Source: CAZCBJ01 sp964496705 (lineage in GTDB: Bacteria; Chloroflexota; Anaerolineae; Anaerolineales; Anaerolineaceae). From it: a stretch of 33,204 nt of DNA. This document shows, piece by piece, positions 6,710 to 14,757 of the stretch. The notes beneath the pieces are model-generated. The model did no database searches. It had not been told where the DNA came from and saw only the letters and a list, made by a program, of their open reading frames with translations. The stretch covers positions 1-33,204 of the forward strand of contig CAZCBJ010000018.1 in assembly GCA_964496705.1 (NCBI GenBank), given 5' to 3'. Each line of letters begins with the position of its first letter. Position 1 is the stretch's first letter. Made by a program: the position numbers and the translations under genes.

Positions 6710-7735
6710 TCAGAAAAGACGCTGGAACAGTGTGATCACCAGGTAAAACAGCGCGGCAATTCCCCCGGCGGCGGGAATGGTGAGCATCCAGGCCCACACG
6801 ATCCGCCCGGCGATGCCCCAGCGCACCGAGCGCACGTTGCGCGCCGCCCCCACCCCCACGATCGAGCCGGTGATGACATGCGTGGTCGAAACCGGGATGC
6901 CCAGGAACGTGGAGGTGAAAATGGTGAGAGCCCCGGCGGTCTCAGCCGCAAATCCGCCGATCGGCATCAGCTTGGTAATCTTGCTGCCCACCGTGTGGAC
7001 GATGCGCCAACCGCCGAAGAGCGTCCCGCTGGCGATGGCGGCATGGGCCAGGAGCACAATCCAGAAGGGGATGGTCAACTGACCCGCAGCGTCGGTGACC
7101 AGGTGGCGGAAGGTGGGGGCGGTGAACAGCACCCCGGCGATGATGCCCATCGTCTTCTGTGCATCGTTGGTGCCGTGCCCCAGGCTGTACAGGCCGGCGG
7201 ATACCAGTTGACCGCGGCGGAAGATGCGGTCAACAGCGCCGGGCGACTGCTTGCGGAAAATCCAGTACACCAGGGTGATAAAGATGGAGCCCAGCAGCCA
7301 GCCCAGCAGCGGCGCAACCACAATGAACGCCAGCGTTTTCACCCAGCCCTTGAGGATCAAAATGGAAAAACCGGCCTTGATCACCGCCGCGCCCGCATAA
7401 CCGCCGATCAGCGCATGCGAAGAGCTGGTTGGCAGTCCGAAAAACCAGGTGATCAAATCCCAGGCAATCGCGCCGATCAGTCCGCACAGGATCACCGTCT
7501 GGTCCACCTGGGTGATATCGATCAATCCGGCACCGATGGTGTGCGCCACCGCTGTGCCGAAGGTGAAAGCCGAGATGAAGTTGAAAAACGCCGCCCAGCC
7601 CACCGCCTGCAGCGGGGTCAGCACCCGTGTGGAAACCACCGTGGCGATGGAGTTGGCGGCATCGTGAAAGCCGTTGACAAAGTCAAAGCCCAGCGCCAGG
7701 GTGATGACGATGATGATCGGGACAATTTCAGGCAT
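6710..7735 (-). CDS. pit: PiT-family inorganic phosphate transporter
   Basis: A 341-residue multi-spanning inner membrane protein of the PiT (phosphate:cation symporter) family. It has the two inverted signature repeats: GFDFVNGFHDAANSIATVVSTRVL near the N-terminus, and LGIPVSTTHVITGSIVGVG in the C-terminal half, plus GLPTSSSHALIGG and SLGHGTNDAQKTMG. About ten hydrophobic segments are visible. The start codon overlaps the end of the upstream DUF47 gene by 8 bases, so translation is likely coupled. DUF47-PiT pairs are widespread, with the DUF47 protein thought to modulate the transporter. A Pho-box-like repeat upstream of the operon suggests induction on phosphate starvation. Confidence 0.93.
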   Translation of the reverse strand: MPEIVPIIIVITLALGFDFVNGFHDAANSIATVVSTRVLTPLQAVGWAAFFNFISAFTFGTAVAHTIGAGLIDITQVDQTVILCGLIGAIAWDLITWFFGLPTSSSHALIGGYAGAAVIKAGFSILILKGWVKTLAFIVVAPLLGWLLGSIFITLVYWIFRKQSPGAVDRIFRRGQLVSAGLYSLGHGTNDAQKTMGIIAGVLFTAPTFRHLVTDAAGQLTIPFWIVLLAHAAIASGTLFGGWRIVHTVGSKITKLMPIGGFAAETAGALTIFTSTFLGIPVSTTHVITGSIVGVGAARNVRSVRWGIAGRIVWAWMLTIPAAGGIAALFYLVITLFQRLF

Positions 7736-8354
7736 TGGAGATGATCACGCGGGTGATGATGTCGCCGGCGTCCTCGATGCGGTCGGTGGTGGCCTCCAGC
7801 AGCTCGTAGATTTCCTTCCAGCGGATGAACTCGAACATATCGTCGCGGTGGTCCACCAGGCTGACCAGCCCGTCGTGCAGCACGCGGTCGCCGTTGTTCT
7901 CAATGGTGTTGATCTGCACAATCCGCTCGCACACCTGATCGTAATTCTTTTTGTCGCGGATGCCGCGGATGGCCAGATCCAGTTGCTGGGCGCCCTCCAG
8001 GATCAGCGCAGCCAGCCGCCGCGCCGGCTTGCGCACATCGCTGATGCGGTAGATTTGCATGCGGTTGACCGCCGCCTGGATGGCGTCCAGGGCATCGTCC
8101 AGCGCTGAGACCAACCGCAAGATGTCCTCTGAGTCGATTGGGGTGATCAGCGTTCGCGGCAGCAGGTTGGTGACCTCATGGACGATAAAATCGCCGTTGT
8201 GCTCCACCTCGGTGATCTGGGCAACTTTCTCTTCGAGATTGTCAGTATTTTCCAGCAGCGCTTGCAGGAGTTTGGCCCCCTCCAGCAGGTTGGCGCTGGC
8301 TCTCTCGAAGTAATCAAAAAACTTGACTTCACCAGGTATAAAAGAAAAACCCAT
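7728..8354 (-). CDS. DUF47/PhoU-like accessory protein of the PiT transporter
   Basis: About 208 residues, all-helical, with the pattern of DUF47 (PhoU-like, YkaA/TIGR00153) proteins: a starting FIPGEVKFFDYFERASANLLEGAKLL segment, then two repeated ExxGD-type metal-binding motifs, EVEHNGDFIVHEV and TIENNGDRVLHDG, and a final ATDRIEDAGDII. I chose the ATG at 8354 over the one at 8360, since AGGAG lies 6 bases before 8354 but directly abuts 8360. The gene overlaps pit by 8 bases and is transcribed with it. It is the first gene of the operon, downstream of a TATAAT promoter and a Pho-box-like element. Confidence 0.9.
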   Translation of the reverse strand: MGFSFIPGEVKFFDYFERASANLLEGAKLLQALLENTDNLEEKVAQITEVEHNGDFIVHEVTNLLPRTLITPIDSEDILRLVSALDDALDAIQAAVNRMQIYRISDVRKPARRLAALILEGAQQLDLAIRGIRDKKNYDQVCERIVQINTIENNGDRVLHDGLVSLVDHRDDMFEFIRWKEIYELLEATTDRIEDAGDIITRVIISNA

Positions 8355-8405
8355 ACGCATCTCCTGGTTGCTGGAATTTTGTATTGCGGAGTGAGACTAA
8401 CGGTG

Positions 8406-8455
8406 ATTATACTCTTTATGAATAAATTGTTAATTAGATTAACAGAATGTTAACA
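8406..8455 (-). promoter_or_regulatory. Promoter and Pho-box-like direct repeats of the DUF47-pit operon
   Basis: On the minus strand two 11-base direct repeats (TGTTAACATTC, TGTTAATCTAA) followed by TTAACA occupy about 8455-8428. A perfect TATAAT lies at 8411-8406, 17 bases further on, so the repeats replace a normal -35. Eleven-base direct repeats with a TTAAC core are the layout of PhoB/PhoP boxes, and phosphate transport genes follow. No regulator gene is in the window. Confidence 0.55.
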
Positions 8456-8523
8456 AGGGGACCGCAGCGTTTCTTACTGGTTGGTTTTTCAATGAAAGAG
8501 AGTATGTGTCTTTATTCGGATGG

Positions 8524-8552
8524 TTGCACCTGAGGGCAATCCGGGTTAAAAT
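8524..8552 (+). promoter_or_regulatory. Promoter of glnS
   Basis: TTGCAC (8524-8529), a 17-base spacer, TAAAAT (8547-8552). The expected start of transcription is near 8559, giving a leader of about 45 bases to the chosen ATG at 8605. Confidence 0.55.
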
Positions 8553-8604
8553 CCATCATCTTCTTATGAACCTCAGATCAGGCGCTCAGCCTGCGGAGCA
8601 GCAC

Positions 8605-10287
8605 ATGACCAATGTCTTCACTTCACCCAACTTCATCAGCGAAGCCATCGCTGAGGATCTGAAAAACGGGCGCTTTGCCCATGTCCGCACCCGTTTTCCA
8701 CCCGAACCCAACGGCTACCTGCACATCGGTCACGCCAAAGCCATCTGCATTGATTTCGGCATGGCTTCGGCTTTCGGCGGAAAGTGCAACCTGCGTTTCG
8801 ACGACACCAATCCGGTCAAAGAGGATACCGAGTACGTCGAGTCGATCATGGAGGATATCCGCTGGCTGGGCTTTGAATGGGATCAGAACGCGCTGTACGC
8901 TTCCGATTACTACGAGCAGCTCTACCAGTGGGCTGAAAAGCTGATCCTTAAGGGCAAGGCTTACGTGGATGACCTCAGCCCGGATCAGATCCGCGAGTAC
9001 CGCGGCACGCTGACCGAACCCGGCATCGAAAGCCCCTTCCGCAACCGTTCGGTGGAGGAAAACCTGGGTCTGTTTCGGCGCATGCGCGCCGGTGAATTCC
9101 CGGATGGTGCGCGCGTGCTGCGCGCCAGGATCGACATGGCTTCCGGCAACATCAACCTGCGCGACCCGGTCATGTATCGCATTCTGCACACTTCCCACCA
9201 CCGCACCGGCGATGCGTGGTGCATCTATCCCCTCTACGACTTCGCCCACGGTCAGTCGGACTCGCTCGAAGGTGTCACCCATTCGCTGTGCGACATCAAT
9301 TACGAGCAGCACCGCCCGCTCTACGAATGGTTCCTCGACGAGCTGGAAATTTACCACCCTCGCCAGATCGAATTCGCCCGCCTCAACCTGACCTACACCA
9401 TCCTCAGCAAGCGCTTCCTCAAGCAGTTGGTCGAGCAGGGCCATGTGCACGGCTGGAACGATCCGCGCATGCCCACCCTCTCCGGGATGCGCCGCCGCGG
9501 GTATCCTGCTGAAGCCATCCGCGATTTCATCGATAAGGTGGGCGTGGCCAAAAACGAGAGTTTGGTGGATATCGCCCTGCTGGAGCACTGCGTGCGCGAG
9601 CACCTCAACCGCACGGTCAGCCGCGTAATGGGCGTGCTCAATCCGCTCAAGGTGGTCATCACCAATTACCCTGCCGGTCAGGTGGAGGAGCTGCAGGCGG
9701 TCAACAACCCCGAAGACCCCTCGGCTGGCGAGCGCGCCGTCCCATTTTCCGGCGTGCTGTACATCGAGCAGGAAGATTTCCGCGAGGAACCGCCGCCCAA
9801 GTATTTCCGCCTGGCGCCGGGACGCGAGGTGCGCCTGCGCTACGGTTATTTCATCAGATGTGAGGAAGTCGTCAAGGATGCGCACGGCAACATCCTTGAG
9901 GTGCGCTGCACCTACGACCCGCAGACCCGCGGCGGGTACGCCCCCGACGGACGCAAAGTGCAGGGCACCCTGCACTGGGTCTCCGCCGCCCACGCATTGG
10001 ACGCCACGCTGAACCTCTACGACCGCCTGTTCGTGCGCCCCGACCCCGACAACGTCGGCGAAGGTCAGACCTTCCTGGATGCGGTTAACCCCAATTCACT
10101 CACCACCCTGACCGGCTGCAAGGTGGAGCCCAGCCTGGCGGATGCTCAGCCCGGCCAGCGCTTCCAGTTTGAGCGCCAGGGTTACTTCTGCGTTGACCTG
10201 GATTCGCGCCCGGGCAGGCTGATCTTCAACCGCACGGTGGAGCTGCGCGACACCTGGGCCAAGGTGGAGCAGGCGCAGAAGAAGTAG
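8605..10287 (+). CDS. glnS: Glutaminyl-tRNA synthetase
   Basis: A 560-residue class I synthetase that attaches glutamine to tRNA-Gln in one step. The HIGH motif is in PPEPNGYLHIGHAK, and the KMSKS loop appears as ILSKR, as in GlnRS. The family hallmarks FDDTNPVKEDTEYV, WCIYPLYDFAHGQSD, and the two C-terminal anticodon-binding beta barrels (ending around EAGDTWAKVE-like sequence) are present. The start at 8605 matches the family N-terminus (SPNFISEAIAEDL) and has GGAG 8 bases upstream. An in-frame ATG at 8566 would add 13 unconserved residues. A direct GlnRS means the organism need not rely only on the GatCAB route for Gln-tRNA. It converges on the RNase H gene with a one-base gap. Confidence 0.96.
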   Translation: MTNVFTSPNFISEAIAEDLKNGRFAHVRTRFPPEPNGYLHIGHAKAICIDFGMASAFGGKCNLRFDDTNPVKEDTEYVESIMEDIRWLGFEWDQNALYASDYYEQLYQWAEKLILKGKAYVDDLSPDQIREYRGTLTEPGIESPFRNRSVEENLGLFRRMRAGEFPDGARVLRARIDMASGNINLRDPVMYRILHTSHHRTGDAWCIYPLYDFAHGQSDSLEGVTHSLCDINYEQHRPLYEWFLDELEIYHPRQIEFARLNLTYTILSKRFLKQLVEQGHVHGWNDPRMPTLSGMRRRGYPAEAIRDFIDKVGVAKNESLVDIALLEHCVREHLNRTVSRVMGVLNPLKVVITNYPAGQVEELQAVNNPEDPSAGERAVPFSGVLYIEQEDFREEPPPKYFRLAPGREVRLRYGYFIRCEEVVKDAHGNILEVRCTYDPQTRGGYAPDGRKVQGTLHWVSAAHALDATLNLYDRLFVRPDPDNVGEGQTFLDAVNPNSLTTLTGCKVEPSLADAQPGQRFQFERQGYFCVDLDSRPGRLIFNRTVELRDTWAKVEQAQKK

Positions 10288-10288
10288 T

Positions 10289-10915
10289 CTATTTGCGACC
10301 GTAATCCGCGGGGATTTCGCCCCAGGCGTCGCTGCGCCATTTGAGCAGTGGGTTGACCGGCTGGCTCATCGCCAGCCAGGTTTCGGCGCGGGCGATCAGC
10401 TCGAGCAATTCGCTGCCCAGCAGCATGCGGGGCGTTTGGGTTTTACAGATGCCCGCCTGCACCCAGCCCAGCGCGGTTTCGGAGTCAGAATACACCGGCT
10501 GGGGCAGCCCTTTTTTCTGGAGCAGCGCCAGGGCGTGCACGATGGCTAGGAATTCGCCGATGTTGTTCGTGCCGTTGGCAAACGGCCCCTGGCGGAAGAG
10601 TAGTTTGCGCGTGGTGGTGTGCATCCCGCGGTATTCCAGCGGGCCGGGGTTGCCCTGGCAGGCGGCGTCCACGCAGAAGCTGTCGGCCAGCGGCTGTCCG
10701 ATCAACGCCAATTCCTCCGCGCTGAGGCTGACGGCGCGCTTGCCCTTGTAATTGTCGTATTGATCTTGAAAGGCTGCCTGGGCCGCCGGCAGGCTCTCGA
10801 AGGCTTTGTATTCGGCGTCCGGGAAGCCGCTGACCTGTGCTGAACACTGCGCCCAGGTGGTGAAAATGCCGGTCTTGCGCCCTTTCCACACCACGTAAAA
10901 TTTCGCTCTAGGCAT
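10289..10915 (-). CDS. Ribonuclease H with N-terminal hybrid-binding (viroplasmin-like) domain
   Basis: A 208-residue protein. Residues about 5-50 (KFYVVWKGRKTGIFTTW and following) form the RNA:DNA hybrid-binding domain found at the start of eukaryotic RNase H1 and in caulimovirus viroplasmin. The RNase H domain follows, with the four catalytic carboxylates visible: D83 (VDAACQGNPG), E121 (NIGEFLAIVHAL), D144 (YSDSETALGWV) and D196 (RSDAWGEIPADYGRK). It would cleave RNA in RNA:DNA hybrids, as in R-loops, primers or misincorporated ribonucleotides. No clear Shine-Dalgarno is seen before the ATG. It is transcribed divergently from the CPT-like gene. Confidence 0.92.
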   Translation of the reverse strand: MPRAKFYVVWKGRKTGIFTTWAQCSAQVSGFPDAEYKAFESLPAAQAAFQDQYDNYKGKRAVSLSAEELALIGQPLADSFCVDAACQGNPGPLEYRGMHTTTRKLLFRQGPFANGTNNIGEFLAIVHALALLQKKGLPQPVYSDSETALGWVQAGICKTQTPRMLLGSELLELIARAETWLAMSQPVNPLLKWRSDAWGEIPADYGRK

Positions 10916-10958
10916 AAAACCGTATCCGGGTGCGAATATTCACCGTGGGAACAGAGTA

Positions 10959-10987
10959 TTGGGTCATGCGGTTTCCTTATTTATTAT
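10959..10987 (+). promoter_or_regulatory. Promoter of the CPT-like gene
   Basis: TTGGGT (10959-10964), a 17-base spacer, TATTAT (10982-10987). The ATG at 11001 follows after 13 bases, so the leader would be only about 6 bases long. Confidence 0.45.
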
Positions 10988-11000
10988 ACAATAAAGGCTT

Positions 11001-11594
11001 ATGGTCGATACTTCTGCGCGAGAAGTGCTGCGGCCCGGCACCATTATCATCTTGAATGGCGCGTCCAGCTCCGGCAAGACCAGCCTGCTGGAAGCTTTGC
11101 AGGAGATGCTCCCCGATGCTTACCTGAATGCCGGGATCGACAAATTTATCTGGATGCTGCCTGCGCGCTACCTCGACCGGCCGCTGTGGGACGAGGTGCT
11201 GGGCCGTGCCACCCAGGCCGGCGCCCCCGGGCACACCCTCTTCAGCGGCATGCACCACGCCATCGCCGCCCTCTCGCGGCGCGGCAACAACGTGCTTGCC
11301 GACCACGTGTTGGTTGAGCAAGCCTGGGCGCAGGAATGCGCCGCGCTGTACTGCGACCTGCCGGCCTATCTCATCGGGCTGCGCTGCCCGCTGGAGGTGC
11401 TGGAGCAGCGCGAGCGCTCGCGGCGCAACCGCACCCTCGGCCAAGCGCGCGCCCAGCACGAGCTGGTGCACCGCTGGGTCAGCTATGATCTCGAGTTGGA
11501 CACGTCCCAGCTCAGCCCGCGGGAATGCGCTGCGCGAATCCAGGCACATCTAGCCAGCGGCGCACCGCCGGCTGCCTTCCGCCGCATGGCTTAG
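11001..11594 (+). CDS. Chloramphenicol phosphotransferase-like P-loop kinase
   Basis: A 197-residue P-loop protein with Walker A GASSSGKT (residues 20-27) close to the N-terminus, a GIDKFIWMLP segment after it, and LADHVLV in mid-protein. This is the layout of the CPT family (chloramphenicol 3-O-phosphotransferase-like), whose many environmental members have unknown substrates; resistance should not be assumed. RRNRTLGQAR resembles the lid region of small-molecule kinases. Its stop overlaps the end of the convergent response regulator gene by 4 bases. Confidence 0.75.
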   Translation: MVDTSAREVLRPGTIIILNGASSSGKTSLLEALQEMLPDAYLNAGIDKFIWMLPARYLDRPLWDEVLGRATQAGAPGHTLFSGMHHAIAALSRRGNNVLADHVLVEQAWAQECAALYCDLPAYLIGLRCPLEVLEQRERSRRNRTLGQARAQHELVHRWVSYDLELDTSQLSPRECAARIQAHLASGAPPAAFRRMA

Positions 11595-12229
11595 ACCAGC
11601 TTGCGCTGCAGCGCCAGCGTCACCGCCGCCACGCGGCTGTCGACGCCCAGCTTGCTGAAGATGTTCCCCACGTGAAATTTGACTGTGCCCAGGCTGATCA
11701 CCAGCCGTTCGGCGATCTCCTGGTTGCTCAGACCTTCCACCATCAGCTTGAGCACGTCCATCTCGCGCTCAGTCAGGTTATCGTCCGCCGGCAGGCTGGC
11801 GCTGGAAGCCTGCACCAACGCCTGGGCCGCCTCCGAAGAGAGCGTCATGCGCCGCGCGTGGGCCGAGCGGATGGCGTTGGACAGCTCACTGGCCGAGACG
11901 TTCTTCAAGAGGTATCCCATCGCTCCGGATTGCAGCGCGCCCTGCACCATCTCTTCTTCCTTAAAACTGGTCAGCGCCACAATCTGGATGTCGGGGTACT
12001 TCTGGCGGATGGCGCGGATGGCGGCCACACCGCCCATGCCGGGCATCATCAAATCCATCAGGATCACATCCGGCTGGAGCAGCGCGGCGCGCGGCACAGC
12101 CTCTTCGCCGCTTTCTGCCTCGCCCACCATTTCCAGGTCCGGGAAAACCTGCAAAAATGCGCTCAACCCGCTGCGCACCACCGCATGGTCATCCACAATC
12201 ATCACCCGAATCGGTTTTTTCTCGCTCAT
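11591..12229 (-). CDS. NarL/LuxR-type response regulator
   Basis: A 212-residue two-domain regulator. The receiver domain has acidic D13/D14, phosphoacceptor D59 in VILMDLMMPG, and the conserved K109 in YLLKN. The C-terminal LuxR-type helix-turn-helix is clear (LTEREMDVLKLMVEGLSNQEIAERL, then GTVKFHVGNIFSKL). It would bind DNA on phosphorylation by the kinase encoded divergently at 12393. A TATAAT at 12272-12267 and AGGA before the ATG support its own promoter in the shared intergenic region. Targets are unknown. Confidence 0.92.
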   Translation of the reverse strand: MSEKKPIRVMIVDDHAVVRSGLSAFLQVFPDLEMVGEAESGEEAVPRAALLQPDVILMDLMMPGMGGVAAIRAIRQKYPDIQIVALTSFKEEEMVQGALQSGAMGYLLKNVSASELSNAIRSAHARRMTLSSEAAQALVQASSASLPADDNLTEREMDVLKLMVEGLSNQEIAERLVISLGTVKFHVGNIFSKLGVDSRVAAVTLALQRKLV

Positions 12230-12266
12230 CGCCTGTCCTCAGCTATCTGTGTGAAATTCTGGGGTG

Positions 12267-12272
12267 ATTATA
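12267..12272 (-). promoter_or_regulatory. -10 box of the response regulator gene
   Basis: Perfect TATAAT on the minus strand, 38 bases upstream of the ATG; no clear -35 hexamer. Confidence 0.4.
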
Positions 12273-12392
12273 GTACACAATTCGCGTTATTTTCCTTGAT
12301 GGCTTTGATTATTTTCATCCCTGTTTATCCTGTGAATTTGATCTGCTGAGGTTATGTTAGAATCTCCCCATCCCTTCAACAAAGGTATCCCC

Positions 12393-14204
12393 ATGTTTTT
12401 TCTGACTGCCGCCGCGCCGCCCGACCCGCTCCCCTTCTGGGAGAGCTGGTGGTTCATCTTTGGCATCATTCTCACCCTGGCGTCCATCGCCTTTGGGCTG
12501 GGCAGCGGTTGGTGGAACGCGGTGCGCGACCGCAACCGCCGCCTGGAGGAGCTGGTGGAACAGCGCACCGAGGAGCTGCGCGTGATCAACCAGACGCTGG
12601 TGGCCGAGGTGATCCAGCGCGAGCAGGCCGAAGCCGAGCTGGCTCGCCGCGCCGAGGAGGAGCTGCACCAATCCGAAGCGCGTTTCCAGGCCATCTTCCA
12701 GTCCTCGGTGATGGGTATCGGTGTGCTCTCGTTGGAGCGCCGCTTGATCGATGTCAACCCGGCCTTTTGCGCGATGCTTGGTTACAGCGCGGATGAGTTG
12801 AAGGCGATCAACTATGCCGACCTGGTGTATTCGGATGACGTGGCACTCGATGCGGACGCATTCCAGAGCCTGTTGACCGGCGAGACGGATTATTACACCA
12901 TTGAAAAACGCTACCGCCGGAAGGACGGCACCTATATCTGGTGCCGGGGGACGATATCGATTGTGCGCGACCGCCAGAAACAGCCGCGCTACATCGCCGG
13001 CATGCTCGAGGATATCACCCTGCAGAAACAGGCCCAGGAAGACCTGCGCGAATCGGAGGCGCGCTTCCGCGCCATGTTCGATAATACCGCAGTGGGCATG
13101 GCGTTGATGGGTCTGGACCGCAATGTGCTGGCGGTCAACCAGGCTGCTTCGCGCATCATCGGCTACTCGACCACCGAACTGCTCTACATCAACCCGGTGG
13201 ACATTACCTACGCCGAAGACCGCGCGGTCAATCAGGAGGAATTCAAGGATCTGGTGATGGGCCGCTGCGATCACTTTCAAGCCGACCGCCGCTACATTCG
13301 TAAGGACGGGCGGGTTCTCTGGTGCCGTCTGACCTATTCGCTGGTGCGCGATGCGTCCGGAAATCCACTGTATCTGGTGGGGATCATCGAAGATATTGAC
13401 GAGCAGAAGCGCGCGGATGAGCGCCTGGCATCTCAGGAAGCGGAGTACCGCCGCACGCTGGAACAGCGTGTGGAGGAGCGCACCCGCGAGCTGCTGGAAG
13501 CCAACGAGCGCCTGCAGTCCGAAATCCAGCAGCGCCAGCGCGCCGAGGAGGCCCTGGCTGCCCAGGCCGCCGAGGCCGCCGTGGCCAACGAGCGCAACCG
13601 CCTGGCGCGCGACCTGCACGACGCCGTCACCCAGACGCTTTTTTCCGCCAGCCTGCTGGCGGACGTGATCCCCGACCTGTGGGAAATCAACCAGACCGAG
13701 GCGCGCAACCGCCTGGAGGAATTGCGCCAGTTGACCCGCGGCGCGTTGGCGGAGATGCGCACCCTGTTGATGGAGCTGCGCCCGGCAGCACTGACCCACG
13801 CCTCGCTGCCCGAACTGTTGCGCCAACTGACCGAGGCGGTCATCGGGCGGGCGCGCCTGCCGGTGGAGCTGACCATGGAGGGCGAGTGCTGCCTGACGCC
13901 GGAGGTGCAGGTGGCGCTGTACCGCATCGCCCAGGAGGCGCTCAACAACGTGGTCAAATATGCCAAAGCCACCCAGGTCAACGTGGCGCTGCGCTTGACG
14001 CCTGAAGCGGTGCGTTTATCCGTGCTGGACAACGGCATCGGCTTTGATCCGGCGGCGGTGCCGCCCAACCATCTGGGCTTGCGCATCATGCGCGAGCGCG
14101 CTGAGGGCATCGGTGCGCGGCTGTCGATCTACAGCGAACCGGGCGAGGGCACCCAGGTGACGGCGGTGTGGGAGAATCCCGTGCGCGCCGAGCAGCCTGG
14201 CTAA
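12393..14204 (+). CDS. Membrane histidine kinase, TM-PAS-PAS-HisKA_3-HATPase
   Basis: A 603-residue sensor kinase. One hydrophobic segment (about residues 19-40) is followed by a coiled coil (ELVEQRTEEL region), two PAS/PAC domains (about 95-215 and 220-340; both have the KDGxxxWCR PAC-type signature), a second coiled coil, the HisKA_3 dimerisation domain with H409 in RLARDLHDAVTQ, and a C-terminal ATPase domain (ALYRIAQEALNNVVKYAKA, DNGIGFDP, GLRIMRERAEG). This NarX/DesK-like class pairs with NarL regulators such as the divergent neighbour. PAS ligands are unknown. The ATG at 12393 is chosen since it starts just before the membrane segment; an in-frame ATG at 12354 would add 13 residues. The 3' end overlaps the convergent GNAT gene by 4 bases. 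Confidence 0.92.
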   Translation: MFFLTAAAPPDPLPFWESWWFIFGIILTLASIAFGLGSGWWNAVRDRNRRLEELVEQRTEELRVINQTLVAEVIQREQAEAELARRAEEELHQSEARFQAIFQSSVMGIGVLSLERRLIDVNPAFCAMLGYSADELKAINYADLVYSDDVALDADAFQSLLTGETDYYTIEKRYRRKDGTYIWCRGTISIVRDRQKQPRYIAGMLEDITLQKQAQEDLRESEARFRAMFDNTAVGMALMGLDRNVLAVNQAASRIIGYSTTELLYINPVDITYAEDRAVNQEEFKDLVMGRCDHFQADRRYIRKDGRVLWCRLTYSLVRDASGNPLYLVGIIEDIDEQKRADERLASQEAEYRRTLEQRVEERTRELLEANERLQSEIQQRQRAEEALAAQAAEAAVANERNRLARDLHDAVTQTLFSASLLADVIPDLWEINQTEARNRLEELRQLTRGALAEMRTLLMELRPAALTHASLPELLRQLTEAVIGRARLPVELTMEGECCLTPEVQVALYRIAQEALNNVVKYAKATQVNVALRLTPEAVRLSVLDNGIGFDPAAVPPNHLGLRIMRERAEGIGARLSIYSEPGEGTQVTAVWENPVRAEQPG

Positions 14205-14725
14205 GGCCGCAGATCCTTGACCATATCCACCACCAGCATGTCGCCGCTGTGCAGACAACCCGCTGAATCGGTGAATTGCCAATGCTTTTGGGTTGGCTCA
14301 GCTTGCAGCGAACGGTAGCCCAGGCGCAGGTAGAGCGCATGCGCCCGGGGGTTTTCCACTGGCTCCACACTCAGGTAGAGCTGTGCGCAGCCGGAGTTGG
14401 CGGCGATTTGTTCGATGGTGTGCATGAAAGCCGTGCCGTATCCCTGGCCGCGCTGATCTTCCTGCACCTGCAGGTCAACTATTTGCGGCAGATGGCTGGT
14501 ATCCGCAGCATCTGACCAGGAAGCCGGGCGGCGAAATACCAGGCAGGCAAAGCCGATCACCTGGTGCCCTGCTTCGAGCACCAGATAACGAAAATCGTTG
14601 GAGCGGGCATCGCGCAGGCGGTCGCGGTGAAGGGCTTCGCTGCCGGCGCCCTTGATGGCAGTGAGAGCCGACAGGTCTGCCTCCCGCGCGTCGCGCACGG
14701 TGATAGCCGGGGGATCTGTTTGCAT
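14201..14725 (-). CDS. GNAT family N-acetyltransferase
   Basis: A 174-residue single-domain GNAT protein. The acetyl-CoA pyrophosphate loop is VQEDQRGQGYGTAFM (Q/RxxGxG/A type), followed by LYLSVEPVENPRAHALYLRLGY, the usual beta5-alpha4 segment. The substrate cannot be inferred. It is convergent with the histidine kinase gene, and the transglutaminase-like gene lies 32 bases upstream on the same strand, so the two may be co-transcribed. Confidence 0.85.
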   Translation of the reverse strand: MQTDPPAITVRDAREADLSALTAIKGAGSEALHRDRLRDARSNDFRYLVLEAGHQVIGFACLVFRRPASWSDAADTSHLPQIVDLQVQEDQRGQGYGTAFMHTIEQIAANSGCAQLYLSVEPVENPRAHALYLRLGYRSLQAEPTQKHWQFTDSAGCLHSGDMLVVDMVKDLRP

Positions 14726-14757
14726 GGGTTGCGCGGTAACTGTGCTGGCAGGATTAA

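Noticed and set aside
8623..9993. 456-residue minus-strand ORF over glnS
   Set aside because: Antisense shadow of a well-conserved synthetase.
11001..11594. True chloramphenicol resistance gene
   Set aside because: Only family-level resemblance; no resistance or mobile context, so a resistance call is not supported.
12357..13826. 489-residue minus-strand ORF over the histidine kinase
   Set aside because: Antisense shadow; the kinase on the plus strand has all expected domains.
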